Source: Cornus controversa (Eukaryota > Streptophyta > Magnoliopsida > Cornales > Cornaceae). Taken from it: a DNA stretch of 64,000 nucleotides. Positions 57,001-64,000 of the stretch are shown one piece after another (within the stretch, counting starts at the first letter, position 1; each line of letters opens with the position of its first letter). The notes beneath the pieces are model-generated. The model searched no databases. It was not told the origin of the DNA and saw only the letters and a program-made list of their open reading frames with translations. Made by a program: the position numbers and the translations under genes. The stretch covers positions 74,766,033-74,830,032 of the forward strand of contig CM048845.1 in assembly GCA_026545225.1 (NCBI GenBank). The letters are read 5' to 3'.

Positions 57001-60000
57001 TTTGGCTAACAACTTCAAATCATATCAGCATTGAACTATCCATAGGTAAGGTAATACTTTATTATCAAAGTTCGTACAGTATACCATCAAGGTAGGCCAA
57101 TTGTTGATAATAATATTGGGTAAAATTGTGAAATCATATTTATACATGTTTTTTTTTTGATAAATAAAATTCCATTAGAAAGACGCTCAAAGGGGAGCGA
57201 ACCCAAGGATTTACAAAAAGCCAGGAACTGGCTGACTAAACTCTAAAGCTATCAAGAAGGTCCACTACTTGACCATCCGATGTACAATTTTTTCCGTATA
57301 CCCAAAAAAATAAAAGAGTTAGAATTTTATATTTGAGAGACCAAATAGAAGACTCCACATCCTCAAAGCGCCTCCTATTCCTCTCTTGCCACAAACCCCA
57401 CCATAAACAAAGGGGAGTGACCCTCCAAGCATCTCTGACTCGGCTGTCCACTGTACACCCTCTCCAAGCCTCGATCGTATCCTTCATGGATCTAGGAAAC
57501 ACCCAGTCCATACCAAACGCTACCAGGAACATAGACCAAACGTCCCTCGCTACTGTGCAATGTAAAAGAAGATGGTTCACTGTTTCCTCTGACCTCTTGC
57601 ACATGCAACACCAGTTTATCATAATGCAACCTCTTCTCCTAAGGTTATCAATGGTAAGGATCTTTCCTAAGGTAGCTGTCCAGGTAAAAAAGGCCACCTT
57701 TATGGGGGCTTTTGTTCTCCAAATAGCCTTCCAAGGAAAAGAGGGACTCGTGGAGTCCGAGAGGAGTCTATAATAGGAACGAACCTCGAAGGTACTCCTC
57801 TTGGATCCCGTCCACTCCATCTCGTCAATCCCTTCTCCCTCGATCACCTGAATATACAAAATGGAGAGAAATTCCGCTACCTCCGAAAGCTCCCAATCAT
57901 GAAAGGCCCTTCGAAAGCTCACATCCCAAGATGGTCTTCCGCTATCAAGCTGATAACAGTCGACCACTAAGGCTTGTTTGTTCGAGGCAATCCTGAAAAG
58001 CCTAGGGAACCTACATGCCAAAGATAGATCCCCGCACCACACGTCTTCCCAAAAACTGATATATCTCCCGTTTCTAACCTTGAATCGAATGTTTTTGGAA
58101 AATTCATTCCATCCTTTCCGAATACTTTTCCAACCCCCCACCCCCGCAGGGAGGTTGGTCTCTGTGGACCGCCAACCACCAACATCTTCTCCACCCCGAC
58201 TAACAACAACCCTCCTCCACAATCTTGTTCGTTCAACTCCGAAGCGCCAAAGCCATTTGCCCAACAACGCCTTATTGAACAGATCTAGTCTTCTTATTCC
58301 CAAACCGCCTTTCTGAATCGGGGTGCACACCTTCGCCCAACTCACTAAATTGTATTTGAGCTCGTCCCCTAAACCTCCCCACAAGAACTTGCTTTGAATC
58401 CTCTCGAGCCTCCTCACAACTGACATCGGCATATAAAATAAGGACAAGAAATAAGTTGGAAGATTCGAAAGAGTGCTCTTCATTAGAGTAAGGCGCCCTC
58501 CTTTTGATAAGTACTGCTTTTTCCACCCTGCAAGCCTCTTCTCAAACCGCTCTACTACAGGGTCCCACAATGATACCATTCTCGTTGACACTCCCAACAG
58601 TAACCCTAGGTAAGAAATCGGAAATGAGCCAACTCCACAACCCAGAATGTCAGCGAACTCGTGAATTCTGCCCACTTCCCCGACTGGCACCAACTCACTT
58701 TTTCCAATATTGATTTTTAGGCCAGAAACCGCCTGAAAGCATATCAAGATGTACTTCAAGTGCCTTAGCTGATCCTCCCTTGCCTCGCAGAAAACAATGG
58801 TGTCATCTGCATAAAGCAGGTGAGAAACCACTAAATGATTAGGCTCTCTCCCTACTCGAATCCCTCTGATCACCCCAAGCTCTTCTGCCCTTTTCATCAT
58901 CCTACTAAAGGCTTCCATGACGATGATAAACAAAAAAGATGATAACGGATCCCCCTGTCTCAGGCCCCGAGAGCTAGGAAAAAAACCAGCTGGGGACCCA
59001 TTCACCAAGACAGAAAAACGGACTGTCGAAATACATTGATGGATCCATCTCCTCCATCTAAGCCCGAAGCCCATCCTTTCTAATAAATACAACAAGAAGT
59101 CCCAGCTTACATGGTCATATGCCTTTTCAATGTCCAGCTTGCATACGATTCCAGGTTGTCCGCTTCTTATCCTTGCCTCCACACATTCACTCGCAATCAG
59201 CACAGAATCCAAAATCTGTCTACCTCCCACAAAAGAGTTCTGTGAATCTGAAATCACCACGTCTAAGACCCTCTTCAACCGATTAGCAAGAACTTTAGCA
59301 AAGACTTTGTATATCACTCCCACCAAACTAATTGGCCTAAAATCCTTAGCATCAACAGCTCCGCCCTTCTTTGGGATAAGGGCGATAAAGGATGTGTTGA
59401 GGCTCTTCTCAAAGTTCCCTGTTGAGTGGAACTCGCTAAGAGCCTCCATCACTTCCGATTTAACCATTTCCCAGTTTTGATGCAAAAAAGCCATCGTGAA
59501 ACCATCGGGCCCTGGAGCTTTATCTCCAGCACAGCTCCTTAAAGCCTCCCCCGCCTCCTCTTCCTCAAAGGGTCTCTCCACCCAGACCTTATCTTCCTCT
59601 GAAATGCTTGCAAACTCAAGGCCTCCCAACAGCGGTCTGTGCCTAGAGTTCTCTGTGTAGAGCTGCTGATAGAAAGTCACAATTCCTCTCTGAATATCCT
59701 CTGCTCTAGATAACATATGCCCGTCTATTCGAATCTTGCCTATGTGATTTCCCCTTCTGTGAGCATTCGCAAGTCTATGGAAAAATTTAGTATTTCGGTC
59801 TCCTTCTTTCAGCCACAGGGCTCTGGACTTCTGTCTCCAGGAAATTTCCTCCATCATTGCAATCTCCCCGAACTCTGCCTTGCACTCCTCTCTTCTGCCA
59901 ACCTCCATTTCGCTGAGACCCCCTTCCCCCTCTTTCCAGTCAAGCTCTGCAATTTCAGAAAGTGCTCTGTTCTTGCGCCAGTTAAGATTTCCAAATTCTT

Positions 60001-63000
60001 CCTTATTCCACTTTCTAATATCTTCCTTCAGCCGCTTTAGTTTGTGAGCTAATCTGTAGCTTGCGTTACCCCTGCACTCATAGCTTGCCCACCAATTTTG
60101 TACTTTATCCTTGAAGCCCTCCGCTTTTAGCCACATGTTTTCGAACCGGAAAGGAGATCGACCTCTCCTCAAACCCCCGCAATCCAGAATGATGGGAATG
60201 TGATCCGACACCGCTCTAGCCAAAGCTACTTGAGTTACATCCGGAAACTTCTCCTCCAAATCATTCGAGATTAGAAATCTATCGAGTCGAGATAGTGTAG
60301 GATGCTCTCTGCCGCTCGACCAAGTATATCGAGCGCCTTCCATAGGGAGGTCAATAAGCTGAAGAGCATTAATGAATTTGGAGAACTCCCGCATCGCAGT
60401 CGTTCTTCTCCCCCCTGAAGATCTCTCACTAGAATCTCTTATCTCATTAAAGTCTCCTCCCACACACCACGGCCCTGGCCACCTCAATCTTACTGACTCT
60501 AGCTCCTCCCATAACCCTCTCCTCTCCACACCCCTTATCGGACCATACACCCCGGAGAAGGATAAGTGGGATCCGTCCTCCTCCAAAGAAAACAACAGAG
60601 ATAGGGAAGATCTCCCTTTCCACGAATCAACTTTTGAGACCCACCTCTTGTCCCAAAGAATCACGATGCCCCCCGAAGACCCTATTGCTTCAAGGACCTC
60701 CCATTCAATGAATCTACCTCCCCACAAGCTCCTCATCAAACCATCTATCACCTCAGCTAACTTGGATTCTTGAATGCAAACAATGTGCGCCTCCCACTTA
60801 CGAATGAGGGACTTCACCACTTTCCTTTTGTCCGGATCATTTAACCCCCGGACGTTCCACGACGCTATTTTAAGCTTCATAACACACCAATTCTTTTCCC
60901 CTTCCCTCTCCCCTCCTACCTCCGCTGCTCCTCTCACCTTTCCCTCCATTTCTCCCGTCATAGTTCACATAGGAGATCAAGTTTTTGAGTTCTCTTTCCC
61001 CCTTCCTAGACGAACTCTTTTTGCGATTAATTGGATCCCATCCTTGCACAAGTGTATGAAATGTTTCAAGGTCTAGCCCATCATCCCTATCGAACGTGAG
61101 CCCCATCAACTCTCCCATTTCTTCAACACTATTCACAGTTCTATTGCCATGAACCTCTACCACTGATGAGAGGTTGTTTTTATCCTCCTTTCTTGCTACT
61201 GCCAACGGGATGTCAACCCCTGGCTCTTCATTGCATTCCCACACTGGCAGGGGAAGAAGCAGAGAGTCAAAAGCGTGTCCCACTCCCAGCTCTTCTGTGC
61301 TGTTGTTGGACCATAATTCCCTTCTTGTCTCTGTTGAATTTCTGCCGTGTCCACTGCTCTTGCACCCAGCTCTGTCCCCTTCCTGTATATCCCTGTCTGT
61401 GCATGTGTCTTGAGCACTACTCACCTCTGTATCTACTGGTAATTCCTTGTCCGTGTGCTTGCCTGGATGTTCTCTTCCACTATACAGTTTTAGTTCTTCC
61501 AGCAGGGCATTTGCTGTCTCTGCTCTCAATTGCATCCTGACCCCCTTACCAATGCATAAAGTCAATTCATCCTCTTCCTTACTGCTACAGATGTGTACCT
61601 CCTCTATGCCCTCACTCATAGTATTGCATACTACCACATCCACGGCCTTTTTAGTTTTGGCTTCCTCGACCAGCACTTCCTCATTTTTTCCACGTCCATC
61701 TTCCACTCTCCTCGATGTACCCGTACCCGCTCCTACCAGAAGAGATGAAGAGCTAGAGAGATTTTGAACAAAGCTACTTACCTTAGATTTTCCATTGTTT
61801 CCGGTTTCCAACCTTGGTACCCACTTTTCCTTTTCAGCTTTTGTCCATTTTAATCTTCTCTTGCTTCTTTTTTCCTAGGTAATCTGATTCGCCTGTGTTT
61901 GCCTTCTGGTTTCAGCTCCTTTGTCGATCTCCCATCGTCTCCTGTAACTCTTGTTCTTGTTCGCTCTTTGTTCGTCTTCTCTGCGATGAGAGCTCAACCT
62001 TGTTCTGTGCTTTTGAAGGTTATCAGCAGGCCATTTGTTTTGGGCTATAACCTCATGTCTTCTTTTTGAACCCAGGAGATCAAATCTGTTTTGGGCCGTA
62101 AGCTGTCTAAATGAGCCCATATTGTTTGACCCATTCCCCTTGGGCCTATTTGAAGGCCCATGTACATTTGAATTTGAAAATGAAAAATTGCTTTTCAGAT
62201 TCGATCCGTTAAAGGCGCTGCCATGTACCCAGCGTAATCCTTCTTTGGCCTTATCCTTATCTACTTTATTGACACGTTTCGAAAGCCCACTCCTTTGTTC
62301 GCCACTCACCTCATGCGCGTGATCTCGCCATCGCCCCTGTCTTCTCGCCTCAACGTCTTTTGATTCCGATATTTTGCTGGTTGCCTTTCCGGCGAGCTTA
62401 CACTTTCGTCTCCAGCACTCATCCTCCGTCATTAGCCTACTGACGTCTCTCCCTTCCAGTGATTCATGCCTCGGTACCAGCTCTGGAGCAATCTGTTCTG
62501 ACAGGCTCACTTTGTAAGCGACTCGCTCGTCTTCTACCAGAACAAACTGTGGGATTGTGCCTCCATCCTTGACTGTGATTATCACCCTTTCTGTATCAAT
62601 CATCTCATTCGCCTCTACGTTTCGGAATCCCCCGCATATATCTCCGATTGCGACGAAAAGTTTATAGCACCAAAGATGTAATGGAAGACCATAGATCGAA
62701 ACTCTTCTTTCTTTATTTCGTTTCAGCAAGCCTGCGCATCCCACCCTGAAATACCAGATGTCCAACAACAGCAAAGCATCGCCCCACCTTCTCTTTCCCT
62801 CATTCAGAACTCTCGTAGCCTCCTTCTCCGATGGAAGCTTGAACAACAGAAGGGAGTCCGGCAGGGTTAAGACTTTTACGCCACTTGACACTTTCCATAC
62901 TCTCGTTGTCCATTCTTCGATTCTTGCTAAGTTTCCCACCTCTCTGTCGAATCTCCCGACCAAGCACGCATGGAGCATTGCTCTCCTTCTATCTGTGTTT

Positions 63001-64000
63001 CTATCATTCACTCGGAGCACATGTCCCCTCTTTGTTACCTGTCCTTCCACTTCGCCGGACATGGAGAGGCTGGGAAGCCTCGCCACGTCTAGGAAGGATC
63101 TCCTTGCACCTTCGAAGAAACGATTCATTTCTCTTTATGAATACTAGAGAAGTGTCCTCTCTAGGAACTTAATTGAACATCAAACCAAAGATAACCAAAA
63201 ATAAAATTCTAAGAATTACTATCACTTTGATTCTATTCATATTTATACATGTGTTCTAATTTGAAAGGTATTACCTATCATTACTTGGTAAATGGTATTT
63301 AGCCCATTAATTAAATTACAATAGGATGGAGGAGCTATTATTACAAATTTGTATTTGTTTGGACTTTACTTGTCAAAAATAAATAAATAAATAATTTGTA
63401 TCTGGGGTTGGGGGGGGGGGGGGGGGGGCGGCTTGGTTGGCGTTGCCTCTCTTACTGAATATGTCCCTGTTTAATAGTATGGAAAACTAGGTATTTCAAA
63501 GATGTACATGTAAGGAAAGAGAACTCAACTCCTCGTCCCACCTCCCACAAAAACCCCCAACAATACACATGAAAGTTGGTAACTGAGAATCTCTTCATGT
63601 GAGAGTAATGCATCTTTCATCCTGTTTAATTTTTCTTTGAATAATTTCTTCTTTTTAGTTGAAAATAGTATTAGTTGAGAAAATAGTATTTTAGTTGCAC
63701 TCCAACATGATCAGGTTTTCTCATTTTTGTTCAAGTGTTTTTAACCACTTCTATTTTGTCACTCACAGATAACTCTACCATATGATTCACAGCAACTATC
63801 TAGAGCAACAAAAGATACAGCAGCCATCTATTTGGCATGTGGTGTGGACACCTCCAAGGTCTGGCACATCTGTTTGAATTTATGCTAATAATTTTGTTGC
63901 TAAATGCAAGTGATGGGACTAACTTCAGTTTTGTGTATAGGCTTCTGTGTTTGTTCAATCTCATGTTCGTGCTCACGTAGAATTGATGTGGTTGCTGAGT
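48046..64000 (+). CDS. OVA4: Organellar tryptophanyl-tRNA synthetase, 5' part (runs off the window)
   Basis: Six coding exons: 48046-48113, 48256-48408, 54769-54856, 56142-56183, 63769-63858 and 63941 to the window end. The splice sites are GT-AG and phases agree. Residues 1 to about 70 are a Ser/Arg-rich, acid-poor transit peptide for chloroplast and/or mitochondrion. The class I synthetase core follows: [17 protein letters not shown] (76-92; HLGN is the HIGH motif), [14 protein letters not shown] (104-117), [11 protein letters not shown] and [15 protein letters not shown]. This is the bacterial-type TrpRS that charges organellar tRNA-Trp. The KMSKS end lies outside. Symbol by analogy to Arabidopsis OVA4 (At2g25840, recalled). 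Introns 2 and 4 are 6360 and 7585 bp and full of transposons. Confidence 0.93.
49385..50690 (+). pseudogene. RTE-type LINE reverse transcriptase remnants, partly duplicated
   Basis: Lies in synthetase intron 2. The translation recalls the 3' end of plant RTE LINE pol: [17 protein letters not shown], then [22 protein letters not shown], then YLGSIIHNE, then RINARW-KWR, then [20 protein letters not shown]. The first ~400 bp occurs twice, from about 49390 and 49850. Only the second copy continues to the 3' end near 50690. Stops and frameshifts are frequent. Confidence 0.8.
50700..52080. other. Intron 2 interior, nothing recognised
   Basis: Moderately AT-rich intron sequence without coding regions, terminal repeats or known retroelement text. 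Confidence 0.35.
52090..52870 (+). mobile_element. Possible LTR fragment in intron 2
   Basis: Text such as GTGAAGAACAAGTTGATTGG, GAGATCTTGCATAAGTTAGA and GTCGGGAGTGACTAGGTGAA resembles plant Copia LTRs by recall. I could not define ends, primer site or duplication. Confidence 0.35.
53225..54378 (+). mobile_element. Copia-like LTR with primer site in intron 2
   Basis: The right part (TAGCTCCCGTGGTTTTTCTC, AGGGTTTTCCACGTAAGATA) is the familiar LTR end of plant Copia elements. AATCTAACA ends it at 54378 and TTTGGTATCGATTGTAGACT follows, an eroded initiator tRNA-Met primer site. The left edge is a guess. No pol follows, so this is a truncated or solo unit. Confidence 0.55.
55099..55274 (+). mobile_element. 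tRNA-derived SINE in intron 3
   Basis: Box A-like TGGTGTAGTGGTAAGAGC at 55106, a decayed box B (TGTTTGAGAAC) at about 55153, a 3' part with GGCGGGGCCAGTATGCGCTA, and a terminal T run at 55261-55274. Plant SINEs of the Au/TS type have this layout. It is in sense orientation with the host gene. Confidence 0.7.
57236..60961 (-). CDS. LINE ORF2: endonuclease-reverse transcriptase
   Basis: 1241 residues, no internal stop. The N-terminal APE-type endonuclease has SWNVRG (34-39), [16 protein letters not shown] and SDHIPI. The central reverse transcriptase has FRPISLV (about 538), [34 protein letters not shown] and YADDT (about 716). The C-terminal region has the zf-RVT domain ([18 protein letters not shown] near 1075, then C-MCK---E-V-HLLLHC). 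There is no C-terminal RNase H domain. The protein would nick target DNA and prime cDNA synthesis from the nick. Length is normal for plant L1-clade ORF2. It starts 92 bp inside the end of the ORF1 frame. Confidence 0.95.
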   Translation of the reverse strand: MTGEMEGKVRGAAEVGGEREGEKNWCVMKLKIASWNVRGLNDPDKRKVVKSLIRKWEAHIVCIQESKLAEVIDGLMRSLWGGRFIEWEVLEAIGSSGGIVILWDKRWVSKVDSWKGRSSLSLLFSLEEDGSHLSFSGVYGPIRGVERRGLWEELESVRLRWPGPWCVGGDFNEIRDSSERSSGGRRTTAMREFSKFINALQLIDLPMEGARYTWSSGREHPTLSRLDRFLISNDLEEKFPDVTQVALARAVSDHIPIILDCGGLRRGRSPFRFENMWLKAEGFKDKVQNWWASYECRGNASYRLAHKLKRLKEDIRKWNKEEFGNLNWRKNRALSEIAELDWKEGEGGLSEMEVGRREECKAEFGEIAMMEEISWRQKSRALWLKEGDRNTKFFHRLANAHRRGNHIGKIRIDGHMLSRAEDIQRGIVTFYQQLYTENSRHRPLLGGLEFASISEEDKVWVERPFEEEEAGEALRSCAGDKAPGPDGFTMAFLHQNWEMVKSEVMEALSEFHSTGNFEKSLNTSFIALIPKKGGAVDAKDFRPISLVGVIYKVFAKVLANRLKRVLDVVISDSQNSFVGGRQILDSVLIASECVEARIRSGQPGIVCKLDIEKAYDHVSWDFLLYLLERMGFGLRWRRWIHQCISTVRFSVLVNGSPAGFFPSSRGLRQGDPLSSFLFIIVMEAFSRMMKRAEELGVIRGIRVGREPNHLVVSHLLYADDTIVFCEAREDQLRHLKYILICFQAVSGLKINIGKSELVPVGEVGRIHEFADILGCGVGSFPISYLGLLLGVSTRMVSLWDPVVERFEKRLAGWKKQYLSKGGRLTLMKSTLSNLPTYFLSLFYMPMSVVRRLERIQSKFLWGGLGDELKYNLVSWAKVCTPIQKGGLGIRRLDLFNKALLGKWLWRFGVERTRLWRRVVVSRGGEDVGGWRSTETNLPAGVGGWKSIRKGWNEFSKNIRFKVRNGRYISFWEDVWCGDLSLACRFPRLFRIASNKQALVVDCYQLDSGRPSWDVSFRRAFHDWELSEVAEFLSILYIQVIEGEGIDEMEWTGSKRSTFEVRSYYRLLSDSTSPSFPWKAIWRTKAPIKVAFFTWTATLGKILTIDNLRRRGCIMINWCCMCKRSEETVNHLLLHCTVARDVWSMFLVAFGMDWVFPRSMKDTIEAWRGCTVDSRVRDAWRVTPLCLWWGLWQERNRRRFEDVESSIWSLKYKILTLLFFWVYGKNCTSDGQVVDLLDSFRV
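60870..63128 (-). pseudogene. LINE ORF1 (DUF4283-type Gag-like), one amber stop
   Basis: The frame is open from ATG 63128 to 61878 (417 codons), meets TAG at 61875-61877, then stays open in the same frame to 60870. The N-terminal part has the DUF4283 pattern ([52 protein letters not shown]) typical of the RNA-binding ORF1 of plant LINEs. The C-terminal half is Ser/Gly/Glu-rich. I see no complete CCHC knuckle. The single stop may be a mutation or, less likely, a readthrough codon. Confidence 0.85.
63409..63428. repeat. G homopolymer in intron 4
   Basis: A run of about 20 G, preceded by TCTGGGGTTG. It lies between the LINE and exon 5. Confidence 0.9.

Larger units (their letters stand above)
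57149..63236 (-). mobile_element. Essentially full-length L1-type LINE in synthetase intron 4
   Basis: 6.09 kb, antisense to the host gene. Target-site duplication TCATATTTATACATGT occurs at 57134-57149 and 63237-63252. The element ends in a poly(A) tract (T run at 57149-57158 on the plus strand). It contains ORF1 (63128 to 60870, one amber stop), ORF2 (60961 to 57236, open) and about 108 bp of 5' leader. The clear duplication, poly(A) tail and open ORF2 indicate a recent insertion. Confidence 0.93.

Noticed and set aside
57333..61767. Many plus-strand ORFs over 100 codons
   Set aside because: Shadows of the LINE ORFs, which carry endonuclease and reverse transcriptase motifs on the minus strand.
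1..64000. Biosynthetic gene cluster or new defence system
   Set aside because: The host genes are unrelated housekeeping or regulatory genes with syntenic neighbours; no set of enzymes suggests a cluster.

Overview
The window is nuclear DNA of a flowering plant, almost certainly a eudicot. It has spliced genes with plant-specific products, AT-rich intergenic DNA, and dense nested plant transposons (Copia, Ty3/Gypsy Tat type, Cassandra TRIM, L1- and RTE-type LINEs, a SINE, hAT, CACTA, MITEs). I cannot name the species. No bacterial, organellar, CRISPR or rRNA locus is present.

Host genes in order: (1) a DUF1677 cysteine-rich protein (236-778, minus); (2) two lachrymatory-factor-synthase-like SRPBCC genes (8449-8982 and 21050-21550, minus), plus a third copy reduced to its flanks (about 6663-7310); (3) a MUT9-like/casein-kinase-1-like nuclear protein kinase whose 16 coding exons I could join at splice sites into one 698-residue frame (33143-37589, minus); (4) the first six coding exons of a bacterial-type, organelle-targeted tryptophanyl-tRNA synthetase (48046 to beyond 64000, plus). 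From memory, Arabidopsis chromosome 2 has the same neighbours in the same order (At2g25780 DUF1677, At2g25770 SRPBCC, At2g25760 MLK3, then At2g25840 OVA4), so this looks like conserved microsynteny inflated by transposons.

Layout of the rest. 1.5-5 kb: a local duplication carrying a MITE with 80-bp inverted ends. 5.2-6.7 kb: a decayed Copia element inserted into the flank of the dead LFS copy. 9.1-16.5 kb: a CACTA end 110 bp upstream of the first LFS gene, then a 5'-truncated Tat-type Gypsy element with split integrase, a ~90-bp tandem array in its 3' region, an antisense ORF remnant, a polypurine tract and the start of the 3' LTR. 16.5-18.4 kb: degenerate low-complexity repeats. 19-30 kb: dispersed repeats and nested DNA transposons around the second LFS gene, including an hAT element with target-site duplication. 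40.6-46.1 kb: a Cassandra (5S-derived) array split by a 3.7-kb LTR-type insertion that begins TG, ends CA and has a 5-bp target duplication. 48-64 kb: the synthetase gene, whose introns of 6.4 and 7.6 kb hold an RTE LINE, LTR fragments, and an essentially full-length L1-type LINE with a 16-bp target duplication. A SINE lies in its third intron.

The host genes do not form one pathway: a probable zinc-binding protein of unknown role, small-ligand/START-fold proteins, a chromatin/photoreceptor-related kinase and an organellar translation enzyme. The main story is genome evolution: gene-family birth and death at the LFS locus, and transposons expanding introns while exons stay intact. I saw no convincing new biochemical system.
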